Source: Comamonadaceae bacterium 2FH (lineage in GTDB: Bacteria > Pseudomonadota > Gammaproteobacteria > Burkholderiales > Burkholderiaceae_C). From it: 64,000 nucleotides of DNA. Positions 1-8,381 of the stretch are shown here, in pieces (within the stretch, counting starts at the first letter, position 1; each line of letters begins with the position of its first letter). Below the pieces are notes generated by a model. It saw nothing but the letters and a program-made list of their open reading frames with translations. It was not told the DNA's origin and searched no databases. The stretch is taken from assembly GCA_005503335.1 (NCBI GenBank), contig SCMQ01000004.1, positions 7,501 to 71,500 of the forward strand, read 5' to 3'. Both the position numbers and the translations under genes were made by a program.

Positions 1-442
1 CAGCCACGACCGCAGCTTCCTCGACAACGTGGTCACCAGCACCATCGCCTACGAGGGCAGCGCCCAGCGCCCGGGCTTCTGGCGCGAGTACGAGGGCGGC
101 GTGCAGGACTGGCTGCTGCAGTCCAGCCGCAGCCAGGCCTTGCAGGAGGCGGCCCAGGCCGCCCCGCCGCCGGAGCGCGCCGCCGACACCGCCAGGGAGC
201 CGGCCCCGGCCCGCAAGGCCAGCACCAAGCTCAGCTACAAGGAGCAACGCGAGCTCGACGCCCTGCCCGAGCAGATCGACGCGCTGGAGAAGGAACAGGC
301 GGCGCTGCGCGCCGAACTCGCCGACGGCAGCCTCTACCGCCTGGACCCGCCGCGTGCCGTCGCACTGCACGCGCGCGACGCCGAGATCGACGAGGCGCTG
401 ATGGCCGCGCTCGAGCGCTGGGAGGCCTTGTCCTCGCGCTGA
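1..442 (+). CDS. uup: ABC-F family ATPase, C-terminal part (Uup-like), 5' truncated by window
   Basis: The reading frame enters from outside the window, so only the last 146 residues are visible. They open with SHDRSFLDNV, the H-loop that follows Walker B in the second nucleotide-binding domain of ABC-F proteins. A charged alanine/proline-rich linker follows (about residues 35-70), then a helical coiled-coil tail (about 75-146, with EQIDALEKEQAALRAEL). This C-terminal coiled coil is typical of Uup, a soluble ribosome- or DNA-junction-associated ABC-F ATPase. The family assignment is firm. The Uup subgroup is inferred from the tail. Confidence 0.85.
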   Translation, partial: SHDRSFLDNVVTSTIAYEGSAQRPGFWREYEGGVQDWLLQSSRSQALQEAAQAAPPPERAADTAREPAPARKASTKLSYKEQRELDALPEQIDALEKEQAALRAELADGSLYRLDPPRAVALHARDAEIDEALMAALERWEALSSR

Positions 443-461
443 ACGCGCGGCGCCCGCCCCT

Positions 462-1898
462 TCAGCGCGCCAGCGCCTCGACCTCGCGCGCCAGCACCTG
501 CCAGAACGCCGCGTCCTGCGTGGTCGCGAAATTGATGCGCATCAAGGTGCTGGGCGCGCGCGCGGCATGGAACAGCGCGCCCGGTGCGAGCAGGTAGCCC
601 TGGTCGAGCATGCGCTGCGCCAGCTGGTCGGTGTCGACGCCGGTATCGACCCAGCCGAACAGGCCGGCCGGCTCGGCCGCGAAGCGGCAGCCGGCCTGCA
701 GCGCCAGCTTGACGCTGCGGCTGCGTGCCGCGTCGAGCCGGCTGCGGATGCGCTCGGCATGACGGCGCAGCTGGCCCTGCTCGATGCAAAGAGCCAGCGC
801 CTTTTCCAGCAGGCTGGGCGTGGTCAGCGTGGCCAGCAGCTTGGTGTCGAGCAGGCGCTCGACCAGGTCCGGCGGCGCCGCCAGAAAGCCCACGCGCCAG
901 TTTGGCGCCAGGATCTTGGCAAAGCCGCTCACGTAGATGGTGCGCTGCAGGCCGTCGAGCACGGTCATGCGCGTGGCGTGCTCTGGCGCGATGTGGCTGT
1001 AGGTGTCGTCTTCCACCACATGGAAGCCATGGGCCTGCGCCAGCTGCAGCACGCGGTGCGCGCTGCCGGGGGCGAGGCAGTAGCCCGTGGGGTTGTGGAA
1101 CACGCTCACGCTGACGAACAGGCGCGGCGCATGCACCTCGCAGTAGCGCGCCATCACCTCGAGGTCAGGCCCCGCCGGACCCCGCGGCACAGGCAGGATG
1201 CGCATGCCCAGGGCATCGAGCCGCGCGAACTCCACCGCCCAGCCCGGCTCCTCGACCATCACGCAGTCGCCCGGCTTAAGCAGGGTGCGGCTCACGATGT
1301 CGAGTGCGTGCGTCGCCCCCACCGTGGTCATGATCTGACCCGGCCCGGCCGGCACGCCCAGCGCCCTGAGCCGCGCCGAGAGCACGCGGCGCAGGTCGCC
1401 GTCGCCCAGCGGCTCGCCGTAGCGCAGCGAATTGTCCTGCAGGCTCTGCGAGCCCGTGACCTTGCGCACCGCGGCATGCATGAAGTTCGAGACCAGCCAG
1501 TCCGGCGGGAAAATGCCCAGACCAGGCTGCGGCCTGGGGCCGCTGGGATGGAACATGCCGCGAATCAACGTGGCGGCGTTGAGCGGCGTGCGCAGGCGCT
1601 CGGCCTCGCCGGCAAGCCGCGCCTCGGCCTCACGCCCGCGCTCCTCGGCGGCCGGCACCGGTCCCGGCATGCGGTCGCGCACGAAAAAGCCGCGGTTGCG
1701 CCGCGCCTCGACCAGGCCCTGGGCCTGCAGCTGGTCGTAGGCCGCCACCACGGTCGAGGGGCTGACCTCGTGCTGCTGCGCGCATTGGCGCACGCTGGGC
1801 AGGCGCGCCCCGGGCGCGAGCAGCCGGTCGCGAATGCGCTGGGCAAAGCGCTCGGCCAGCTGCTCGGTCAGCGACTGGGAGGCGGCACGCATGAGCAT
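462..1898 (-). CDS. MocR-family transcriptional regulator (GntR HTH fused to class I aminotransferase fold)
   Basis: The protein has 478 residues. Residues 1-75 are a GntR winged helix (RLPSVRQCAQQHEVSPSTVV), and the rest is an aminotransferase-like PLP domain. The expected PLP lysine is K328 in SGFAKILAP. MocR proteins use PLP or an aldimine as effector and usually control a neighbouring gene. The start at 1898 is preceded by a purine-rich GAAAGAGAAAGGG stretch; an ATG two codons in (1892) is the alternative, and a longer upstream reading lacks family similarity. It is divergent from a LysE exporter gene, with a perfect inverted repeat between them, so it probably controls that exporter and itself. 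Confidence 0.9.
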   Translation of the reverse strand: MLMRAASQSLTEQLAERFAQRIRDRLLAPGARLPSVRQCAQQHEVSPSTVVAAYDQLQAQGLVEARRNRGFFVRDRMPGPVPAAEERGREAEARLAGEAERLRTPLNAATLIRGMFHPSGPRPQPGLGIFPPDWLVSNFMHAAVRKVTGSQSLQDNSLRYGEPLGDGDLRRVLSARLRALGVPAGPGQIMTTVGATHALDIVSRTLLKPGDCVMVEEPGWAVEFARLDALGMRILPVPRGPAGPDLEVMARYCEVHAPRLFVSVSVFHNPTGYCLAPGSAHRVLQLAQAHGFHVVEDDTYSHIAPEHATRMTVLDGLQRTIYVSGFAKILAPNWRVGFLAAPPDLVERLLDTKLLATLTTPSLLEKALALCIEQGQLRRHAERIRSRLDAARSRSVKLALQAGCRFAAEPAGLFGWVDTGVDTDQLAQRMLDQGYLLAPGALFHAARAPSTLMRINFATTQDAAFWQVLAREVEALAR

Positions 1899-1941
1899 GG
1901 CAAGCCCTTTCTCTTTCAAGCTGTGTCGATCCGACAGACCA

Positions 1942-1972
1942 TACAGTTCTATATCTGACCCCATGAACTGTA
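1942..1972. promoter_or_regulatory. Inverted repeat, probable MocR operator
   Basis: TACAGTTC (1942-1949) and GAACTGTA (1965-1972) form a perfect 8-bp inverted repeat separated by 15 bp. The half-sites are centred about two helical turns apart. The repeat lies in the 132-bp divergent promoter region of the MocR regulator and the LysE exporter. Half-sites resembling ACAGTT/AACTGT are known for MocR regulators. The assignment to this regulator is inference. Confidence 0.65.
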
Positions 1973-2030
1973 CTGCCTGTGTATTGGTTTCGCACGATAA
2001 AGTGTCGAGCATGACTTGGCAAGAGCACCC

Positions 2031-2636
2031 ATGAGCCCCGCCGAACTCAGCGCCCTGCTGGTGCTGGCCACGGCCAGCAGCTTCACGCCCGGGCCCAACA
2101 CCACGCTGTCCACCGCGCTCGCGGCCAATCACGGCCTGCGCCACGCCATGCGCTTTGTCTGCGCGGTCCCGGTCGGCTGGGGCCTGCTGTTCAGCCTCAG
2201 CGCGGCCGGGCTGGGCGCCCTGGTGCTGGCGGCGCCCTTGCTGCGCGGCGCCATCCTCGCGGCCGGCATCGCCTACCTACTGTGGCTGGCGCTGCAGCTG
2301 TACGGCCGCCGCAGCCTGGCCCAGGTCGACGCGGCGCGGCTCGACGTGAGCTTCGGCCAGGGCGTGATGCTGCAGTTCCTCAACATCAAGGCCTGGCTGC
2401 TGGCCCTGTCCATCGTCTCCGGCTGGATCGCGGGCCACCCCGATGCGACCGCACGCGCCCTGCAGGTGCTGCCGCTGATGCTGGCCTTCGGCTTCTTCAG
2501 CAACCTCAGTTATGCCGCCGCCGGCTCACTGCTGCGCGACTGGCTGGCCCGGGGCCAGCGACTGCTGGTGTTCAACCGCTGCATGGCGCTGGCCCTGGTG
2601 CTGACCGCGCTGTGGCTGCTGCGGAGCAGCTGGTGA
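2031..2636 (+). CDS. LysE/RhtB-family amino acid exporter
   Basis: This is a 201-residue inner-membrane protein with about six hydrophobic segments. It carries the N-terminal family signature SFTPGPNTTL, in which the helix-1 PGPN motif is diagnostic of LysE/RhtB/Cad exporters of amino acids and related small molecules. The start is placed at ATG 2031 because the protein then begins MSPAELSALLVLAT just before helix 1. An in-frame TTG at 2016 would add five residues. The substrate cannot be read from sequence. Being divergent from a MocR regulator suggests induction by an amino acid or amine. The stop overlaps the next start by 4 bp. Confidence 0.9.
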   Translation: MSPAELSALLVLATASSFTPGPNTTLSTALAANHGLRHAMRFVCAVPVGWGLLFSLSAAGLGALVLAAPLLRGAILAAGIAYLLWLALQLYGRRSLAQVDAARLDVSFGQGVMLQFLNIKAWLLALSIVSGWIAGHPDATARALQVLPLMLAFGFFSNLSYAAAGSLLRDWLARGQRLLVFNRCMALALVLTALWLLRSSW

Positions 2637-3556
2637 GCACGCCGTCACCGCAAACCGAACGCCGCGCCGAGGCGCGCGGCCTGTGGCTGGGCCTGTTCGG
2701 CGTGCTGATCTTCTCGCTCACCCTGCCGATGACACGCCTGGCCGTGGGCACGGTCGAGGCGCCGCAGCTGTCGGGCCTGTTCATCGCCTTCGGCCGGGCG
2801 GCCGTCGCGGGACTGCTGAGCCTGCTGTTCCTGGCCGCCACGCGCGCGCCCCTGCCCCGCCGCAGCGACTGGCCGCTGATCGCGCTGACCTCGGCGGGCG
2901 CGGTGTTCGGTTTCCCGATCTTCACCTCGATTGCCATGCGCCACGTGGAGGCGGTGCACGCCAGCGTGATGCTGGGCCTGCTGCCGCTGGCCACGGCTGC
3001 GGTCGGCGCCCGGGTGCAACGCCAGCGGCCCTCGCCCGGCTTCTGGGCCTGTGCGACCCTGGGCAGCGCCCTGGTCGCGGGTTTCGCCCTGCTGCGCTCG
3101 GGCGGCCCGGGCGGCGGACTGCACTGGGCCGACGGACTTCTTCTCGCAGCCATGGGCTGGGCCGCCCTGTCCTATGTGAGCGGTGCCCGGCTGTCCGGCC
3201 GCATGCGCGCCGACCATGTGATCTGCTGGGCGCTGGTGATCGCGCTGCCGGCCAGCGCCCCCGGCGCCCTGCTCAGCTGGCCGGAGCAGGCCATCGCCGC
3301 GCGCGCCTGGTGGGGCTTTGGCTATGTGGCCGTGTTCTCCATGTGGCTGGGCTTTTTCGCCTGGTACCGCGGGCTGGCGCTGGGCGGCACGGTGCGCGTG
3401 AGCCAGGTGCAGCTGGCCCAGCCTTTTTTCAGCATGCTGCTGGCCGTTCCCCTGCTCGGCGAGACCCTGGACGCCCTGACGCTGGGCTTCGGCCTGGCCG
3501 TGATCGCCACCGTCTTCGTCGGCAGACACATGCCGGTGCAGACTTCGAGACCCTGA
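2633..3556 (+). CDS. EamA/DMT-superfamily transporter
   Basis: The protein has 307 residues and about ten predicted membrane helices arranged as two EamA repeats (about residues 14-140 and 160-300). It resembles drug/metabolite-superfamily exporters. It starts with GTG inside the stop codon of the LysE gene (GTGA overlap), so the two are translationally coupled and probably co-transcribed. Two exporters of different families in one operon, followed by an aminotransferase and a PhzF enzyme, suggest export or handling of an amino acid derivative. The substrate is unknown. Confidence 0.88.
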   Translation: MSTPSPQTERRAEARGLWLGLFGVLIFSLTLPMTRLAVGTVEAPQLSGLFIAFGRAAVAGLLSLLFLAATRAPLPRRSDWPLIALTSAGAVFGFPIFTSIAMRHVEAVHASVMLGLLPLATAAVGARVQRQRPSPGFWACATLGSALVAGFALLRSGGPGGGLHWADGLLLAAMGWAALSYVSGARLSGRMRADHVICWALVIALPASAPGALLSWPEQAIAARAWWGFGYVAVFSMWLGFFAWYRGLALGGTVRVSQVQLAQPFFSMLLAVPLLGETLDALTLGFGLAVIATVFVGRHMPVQTSRP

Positions 3557-3583
3557 CCCCCCTTTCACGCAAGAAAGCACACC

Positions 3584-4768
3584 ATGAACTGGACCCTGGC
3601 CCGACGCGCCGAGAAGATGAACCCCTCGGTGATCCGCGAAATCCTCAAGGTCACCGAGAAGCCCGGCATCATCAGCTTCGCCGGCGGCCTGCCCTCGCCC
3701 AAGACCTTTCCGGTGGAAGCCATGCTGGAAGCCTCGCAGCGCGTGCTCACCCAGGACGGCCGCAGCGCCCTGCAGTACGCGGCCAGCGAAGGCTACGGCC
3801 CGCTGCGCGAGTGGGTGGCTGCCGACCTCGCCAAGCAAGGCATGGACGTGAGCCCCGACCAGGTGCTGATCACCACCGGCTCGCAGCAGGGCCTGGACCT
3901 GGTGGCCAAGATCCTGATCGACGCCGGCAGCCGCATCCTGGTCGAGACGCCCACCTACCTCGGCGCGCTGCAGGCCTTCACGCCCATGGAGCCCGAGGTG
4001 GTGAGCGTGGCCAGCGACGACGAGGGCGTGGACCCGGCGAACCTCAAGGGCAAGGCCGCGGGGGCCCGCTTCATCTACCTGCTGCCCAACTTCCAGAACC
4101 CGACCGGCCGCAGCATGAGCGAGGCGCGCCGGGCCGCCGTGGCCCAGGTGGCCGCCGAGGCCGGCCTGCCCATCGTCGAGGACAACCCCTACGGCGACCT
4201 GTGGTTCGACGCGCCGCCGCCGGCCTCGCTGAGCTCGCGCAACCCCGAGGGCAGCGTCTACCTGGGCTCGTTCTCCAAGATCCTGGCGCCGGGCCTGCGC
4301 CTGGGCTACCTGGTCGCGCCGCGCGCGCTCTACCCCAAGCTGCTGCAGGCCAAGCAGGCGGCCGACCTGCACACGCCCAGCTTCAACCAGCGCGTGGTGG
4401 CCGAGGTGCTGAAGGACGGCTTCATCGAGCGCCATGTGCCCAGCATACGCGCGCTCTACAAGCGCCAATGCGAAGCCATGCTGGTGGCGCTGGAGCGCGA
4501 GATGGCCGGCATGGATTTCCGCTGGAACCGCCCCAGCGGCGGCATGTTCCTCTGGGCCCGCCTGCCCGAGGGCGTGGACGCGGTGAAGCTGCTGCCCCGG
4601 GCTGTGGACAAGGGCGTGGCCTTCGTGCCGGGCGCGGCCTTCTACGCCGGCCAGGCGGACCAGCGCACGCTGCGCCTGTCCTTCGTCACGGCCAGCGTGG
4701 ACCAGATCAACACCGGCATCGCCGCGCTGGCGCAGGCGATCCGCGAACAACAGGCGGGCGGCGCATGA
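3584..4768 (+). CDS. PLP-dependent aminotransferase, class I/II (2-aminoadipate / LysN-like subgroup)
   Basis: This 394-residue fold-type I aminotransferase has no N-terminal HTH. The PLP lysine is K232 in SFSKILAPGLRLGY, and the substrate-side NPTG is present in NFQNPTGRSMS. Length and the N-terminal MNWTLARRAEKMNPSVIREILK fit the aminotransferase-like group that includes 2-aminoadipate and aromatic or branched-chain transaminases. The exact substrate cannot be assigned. It lies 27 bp after the EamA gene, and its stop overlaps the PhzF start (ATGA). Confidence 0.9.
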   Translation: MNWTLARRAEKMNPSVIREILKVTEKPGIISFAGGLPSPKTFPVEAMLEASQRVLTQDGRSALQYAASEGYGPLREWVAADLAKQGMDVSPDQVLITTGSQQGLDLVAKILIDAGSRILVETPTYLGALQAFTPMEPEVVSVASDDEGVDPANLKGKAAGARFIYLLPNFQNPTGRSMSEARRAAVAQVAAEAGLPIVEDNPYGDLWFDAPPPASLSSRNPEGSVYLGSFSKILAPGLRLGYLVAPRALYPKLLQAKQAADLHTPSFNQRVVAEVLKDGFIERHVPSIRALYKRQCEAMLVALEREMAGMDFRWNRPSGGMFLWARLPEGVDAVKLLPRAVDKGVAFVPGAAFYAGQADQRTLRLSFVTASVDQINTGIAALAQAIREQQAGGA

Positions 4769-5679
4769 AAGCGCGCGCCTTCCAGCAGGTCGATGTGTTC
4801 ACCGACCAGCCCTACCTCGGCAACCCGGTGGCCGTGGTGCTGGACGGCTCGGGCCTGAGCGACGAGGCCATGCAGCGCTTTGCGCGCTGGACCAATCTCT
4901 CGGAGACCACCTTCCTGCTGCCGCCCACGCAGGCCGGGGCCGACTACCGGCTGCGCATCTTCACGCCCGGCGGCGAGCTGCCGTTTGCCGGCCATCCCAC
5001 CCTGGGCAGCTGTCACGCCTGGCTGCAGGCCGGCGGCCGGCCTCAGGCCCGCGACTTCATCGTGCAGGAATGCGCGGTGGGGCTGGTGCGCATCCGCCAG
5101 GAGGGCGAGCGCCTGGCCTTCGCCGCGCCGCCGCTCAGGCGCAGCGCCCCCGGCCCGGCCTTGCTGGCCCAGGTGGCGGCCGCGCTCGGGCTCAAGGCCG
5201 AGCGGCTGGTCGCCGCCCAGTTGCTGGACAACGGCCCGAGCTGGCTGGGCCTGCTGCTGGACAGCCCGCAGACCGTGCTGAGCCTGGAGCCCGACCATCT
5301 GGAGCTCAAGCGCCTCGGGCAGAAAGTCGGCGTGGCGGCGCTGGAGCCTGCCGAGCCCGCCTCCCCCTTGATCGCGCGCGCCAACCGGGAGGCGCGCGCC
5401 TTCGGGGCCAGGACCCAGGCGCCGCCGTCCCTGCCCGGGCTGGAAGTGCGCGCCTTCGCGGCGCCCATAGGCGTCCCAGAGGATCCGGTCACGGGCAGCC
5501 TCAACGCCAGCCTGGGACAGTGGCTGATCGCCGAGGGCCATGCGCCCGAGCGCTACCTCGCCGCGCAGGGCTGCTGCCTGGGCCGGGCGGGCCGCGTGCA
5601 CGTCGAGCGCGATGCCGCGGGCCAGGTCTGGGTGGGCGGCGACTGCGTAGTCTGCATCGCCGGCACGGTCCAGCTGTAG
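4765..5679 (+). CDS. PhzF-family isomerase/epimerase
   Basis: The 304-residue protein has the two-lobed PhzF fold. The N-terminal QVDVFTDQPYLGNPVAVV and NLSETTFLLPP are family signatures; Glu in the latter (about residue 47) is the expected general acid/base. RIFTPGGELPFAGHPTLG and GVPEDPVTGSLNASLG are the paired glycine-rich motifs of the two halves. PhzF itself isomerises a phenazine precursor, but most bacterial homologues have unknown substrates, and no other phenazine gene is present here. The ATGA overlap with the aminotransferase implies coupled expression and possibly a shared pathway. Confidence 0.9.
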   Translation: MKARAFQQVDVFTDQPYLGNPVAVVLDGSGLSDEAMQRFARWTNLSETTFLLPPTQAGADYRLRIFTPGGELPFAGHPTLGSCHAWLQAGGRPQARDFIVQECAVGLVRIRQEGERLAFAAPPLRRSAPGPALLAQVAAALGLKAERLVAAQLLDNGPSWLGLLLDSPQTVLSLEPDHLELKRLGQKVGVAALEPAEPASPLIARANREARAFGARTQAPPSLPGLEVRAFAAPIGVPEDPVTGSLNASLGQWLIAEGHAPERYLAAQGCCLGRAGRVHVERDAAGQVWVGGDCVVCIAGTVQL

Positions 5680-5725
5680 GCCGCATCCGGTCGCAACCGG
5701 GACAAGCCCGGCATCCGGCTGCGCC

Positions 5726-5731
5726 TACAGT
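5726..5731 (+). promoter_or_regulatory. -10-like hexamer TACAGT, 6 nt before the start codon
   Basis: TACAGT is separated from ATG 5738 by only six bases (TGCGCA C-type spacer), which leaves no space for a normal untranslated leader. No TTGACA-like -35 is obvious 17 bp upstream. Similar placements occur at several other genes in the window. A leaderless transcript is inferred. Confidence 0.4.
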
Positions 5732-5737
5732 GCGCAC

Positions 5738-6406
5738 ATGGGAACGCTTTACCTCGTGCGCCACGGCCAGGCCTCGTTCGGCGCCGACGACTATGACCAG
5801 CTCAGCGAGCTCGGCCAGCGCCAGAGCCTGCGGCTGGGCGAGTACTTTCGCAGCCGGGGCCTGGTGTTCGATGCCGTGCTGACCGGCACGCTGCGCCGCC
5901 AGGTCCAGACCTGGGAGGGCATCGCCCAGGGCCTGCAGGCCCGACCGCCGGCCAGCACCTGGCCTGGCCTCAACGAGTACGACAGCGCGGCGGTGATCGC
6001 CGCCATCCACCCCGAACCCCTGCCCCGGCCCGACACGCCCGAGCGCTACCGCCATCACTTCCGCCTGCTGCGCGAGGGCCTGGCCCAGTGGATGGCCGGC
6101 AAGGTCCAGCCCCGGGGCATGCCGAGCTACGAGGATTTCCTGGGCGGCGTGACCGGGGTGCTCGACCATGTGCGCCAGAACCACGAGGGCCATGTGCTGC
6201 TGGTCTCCAGCGGCGGGCCGATCGCCGCGGCGGTCGGCCATGTGCTGGGCACCGCGCCGCAGACCACGATAGAGCTCAACCTGCGCATACGCAACAGCGC
6301 GCTCACCGAGTTCGCCTTCACGCCCAAGCGCCACCTGCTGCTGAGCTACAACAGCCTGCCGCACCTGGACCAGCCGGGCTTGCGGGACTGGGAAACTTAC
6401 GCCTGA
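5738..6406 (+). CDS. Histidine phosphatase family protein (phosphoglycerate-mutase fold)
   Basis: This is a 222-residue cytoplasmic protein. It opens MGTLYLVRHGQASFG; the RHG motif at residues 8-10 gives the catalytic His9. The second conserved histidine is probably the one in GHVLLVSSGG (about residue 150), which reads SSGG where many homologues have SHGG, so the second catalytic histidine is not in its usual place. The length fits the branch-1 histidine phosphatase superfamily. The substrate is unknown. The 3' end overlaps the convergent RlmN-like gene by 10 bp. Confidence 0.85.
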   Translation: MGTLYLVRHGQASFGADDYDQLSELGQRQSLRLGEYFRSRGLVFDAVLTGTLRRQVQTWEGIAQGLQARPPASTWPGLNEYDSAAVIAAIHPEPLPRPDTPERYRHHFRLLREGLAQWMAGKVQPRGMPSYEDFLGGVTGVLDHVRQNHEGHVLLVSSGGPIAAAVGHVLGTAPQTTIELNLRIRNSALTEFAFTPKRHLLLSYNSLPHLDQPGLRDWETYA

Positions 6407-7446
6407 GCCGCCAGGGGAGCGCGCCGAAACCGCACGGGCTGCTCGCCGGATGCCGCGGCGCGAGCGCGCAGCTGGCCGCAGCCGCCGTCCACGTCCTGCC
6501 CGGCCGACTGGCGCAGCTTGGTCAGCACGCCGCGCCGGTGCAGGCTGCGCGCGATCTCGGCCGCGCGCTCCCATGACGGGCGGCGGAACGGCAGGTCGTC
6601 GACATGGTTGTAGGGGATCATGTTCATGATCGCGTACTTGCCGCGCAGCAGGCGCACGATGCCGTCCAGCTCTTCGTCGCTGTCGTTGATGCCTTCGAGC
6701 AGGGTCCACTGGTACTGGATCGGGTAGCCCGTGGCGCGCGCATAGCGCTCGCCCTGCGCCACCAATTCCTCGGGCGCGATGCGCGGCGCGCGCGGCAGCA
6801 GGCGCTCGCGCAGCTCGGCGCGCGTGCTGTGCAGCGACAGGGCCAGCGCCGGCTTGACGCGGCCCAGCGGCAGCTGCTCGAACACGCGCGGGTCGCCGAC
6901 GGTGGAGAACACCAGGTTCTTGTGGCCAATGTTGCCCACCGTGCCCAGCAGGTCTATGGCCTCCAGCACGTTGTCCAGGTTGTGGGCTGGCTCGCCCATG
7001 CCCATGAAGACCACTTTCTTCACCGGCCGCAAGCGGCGCGCCAGCGCCACCTGGGCCACGATCTCGGCGCTGCCCAGCTGGCGCAGCAGGCCGCTGCGGC
7101 CGGTCATGCAGAACACGCAGCCCACCGCGCAGCCGACCTGGCTGGACACGCACAGGCCCTCGCGCGGCAGCAGCACGCTCTCCACCGTCTGGCCGTCGGC
7201 CAGCTCGACCAGCAGGCGCGCCGAGCCGTCCTCGCCCGGATGCTCGGAGCGCAGGCGCGCCAGCGCCTGCAGCTCGGCATCGAGCTCCGGCAAGGCCGCG
7301 CGCAGCGCCTGGGGCAGGAAATCCTCGAGCTGGCGCCGCCCGCTGTCCTGCGGCAATGCCTGGGCCCACAAGCGCAGCACGCGCTGCTCGTGACCCGGCT
7401 TGGCGTCCAGGGCGCGCAGGCGCTGCCGCAAGTTCTCGATCCGCAT
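6397..7446 (-). CDS. RlmN-like radical SAM RNA methyltransferase
   Basis: The protein has 349 residues. C106, C110 and C113 form the CxxxCxxC iron-sulfur/SAM motif in SQVGCAVGCVFCMTG, and GMGEPAHNLDNV is the SAM-binding GEP motif. The C-terminal catalytic cysteine is C323 in GQDVDGGCGQL. RlmN/Cfr proteins methylate C2 or C8 of adenine in 23S rRNA (and tRNA). This copy sits next to a creatininase-family gene rather than in the usual rlmN setting known from other betaproteobacteria, and is shorter than typical RlmN, so it is probably a paralogue. Its ATG shares one base with the upstream stop codon. Confidence 0.85.
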   Translation of the reverse strand: MRIENLRQRLRALDAKPGHEQRVLRLWAQALPQDSGRRQLEDFLPQALRAALPELDAELQALARLRSEHPGEDGSARLLVELADGQTVESVLLPREGLCVSSQVGCAVGCVFCMTGRSGLLRQLGSAEIVAQVALARRLRPVKKVVFMGMGEPAHNLDNVLEAIDLLGTVGNIGHKNLVFSTVGDPRVFEQLPLGRVKPALALSLHSTRAELRERLLPRAPRIAPEELVAQGERYARATGYPIQYQWTLLEGINDSDEELDGIVRLLRGKYAIMNMIPYNHVDDLPFRRPSWERAAEIARSLHRRGVLTKLRQSAGQDVDGGCGQLRARAAASGEQPVRFRRAPLAAQA

Positions 7447-8294
7447 CAGGGTGCCGTCCGGTCGGGCCAGCCGCGCCCCGGGCTCAGCGTGTCGGGCGGC
7501 AGGCGGTCGATCTCGGCCAGCAGCCGGGCCAGGGCGCGCCCCGCCGCGTCGAGCAGGGCCTGGCCCTTCTCGGCCGTGGCGGCGGCGGCATTGCCGACCG
7601 CGCCGGCCGGGTGGTAGTCCTGCATCTGCCAGCCCAGCTTGGCGCTGCGGCCGTTGCCCAGAATGGGAAAGCGCGCGGCGCGGTCCTGGGCCTTGGAGCG
7701 GAAATCCTGCGCCAGCTGCATGCGCACGAGATCGGGCCGCAGCGCCAGCATCATCGAGGTCTCGATCTCGCCCGCGTGGATGCCGAAGCGGTGTTCCTGG
7801 GCGCTGAAGCGCGCGTTGACGTCGGCGCCCTGGGCGTCGATCAACGGCAGGTTGAACCAGCTCGCGCTGTAGACCAGCAGTCCCAAGCGGGCACGCAGAT
7901 CGCGCGCCACGATGTCCATCACGCTGACCTGGCCGCCATGGGCGTTGAACAGCACCAGCTTCTTCACGCCGGCCGCCGCCACCGATTCGCCGATCTCGGT
8001 CCACAGCCGGATCACGGTCTCGGCCTTGAGCGTCAGCGTGCCGGGAAAGCGCGCGTGCTCGGGGCTCAGCCCCAGGGCCTGGGTCGGCAGGAACAGCACG
8101 GGCAGGTCGGCCGCGAGCTCGGGCAAAGCCGCCGCCACCACGCCCTCGACCAGGTCGCTGTCCACCGACAGCGGCAGGTGCGGCCCATGCTGCTCGGTGG
8201 CCGCGACCGGCAGCACCGCGATGGCGCGCGCCAGGTCCAGCCGGTCGAAATCGGCCGTGCTCAGTTCGGCCCAGAAGCGTGAGGAGTGGCTCAT
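7446..8294 (-). CDS. Creatininase-family amidohydrolase
   Basis: The 282-residue protein has the metal-binding motifs of the creatininase/MftE/FAPy deformylase family: ATEQHGPHLPLSVDSD near the N-terminus (Glu, His and Asp ligands), NAHGGQ in the middle, and HAGEIETSMML around residue 155. Members hydrolyse cyclic amides or formamides using two metal ions. The physiological substrate is not readable; creatinine is not implied. It is first gene of a two-gene minus-strand unit with the RlmN-like gene (TGATG overlap). The start is preceded only by a -10-like TAAGAT. Confidence 0.85.
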   Translation of the reverse strand: MSHSSRFWAELSTADFDRLDLARAIAVLPVAATEQHGPHLPLSVDSDLVEGVVAAALPELAADLPVLFLPTQALGLSPEHARFPGTLTLKAETVIRLWTEIGESVAAAGVKKLVLFNAHGGQVSVMDIVARDLRARLGLLVYSASWFNLPLIDAQGADVNARFSAQEHRFGIHAGEIETSMMLALRPDLVRMQLAQDFRSKAQDRAARFPILGNGRSAKLGWQMQDYHPAGAVGNAAAATAEKGQALLDAAGRALARLLAEIDRLPPDTLSPGRGWPDRTAP

Positions 8295-8300
8295 GGGGGC

Positions 8301-8306
8301 ATCTTA
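8301..8306 (-). promoter_or_regulatory. -10-like hexamer TAAGAT, 6 nt before creatininase ATG
   Basis: On the minus strand TAAGAT is followed by six bases (GCCCCC) and then ATG 8294. No Shine-Dalgarno sequence fits between them. A leaderless mRNA is inferred. Confidence 0.4.
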
Positions 8307-8381
8307 GATGCTTCCTGACAGTTCCATGAAAGCCGGACGGCTACACTCGGCGCAGCCGAAAGTATTCATACGAATCGCCCG

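Noticed and set aside
2683-5679. 998-codon plus-strand frame spanning the EamA, aminotransferase and PhzF genes
   Set aside because: Only its last part is the real PhzF gene. The upstream portion is an out-of-frame reading of better supported genes joined by a 4-bp overlap.
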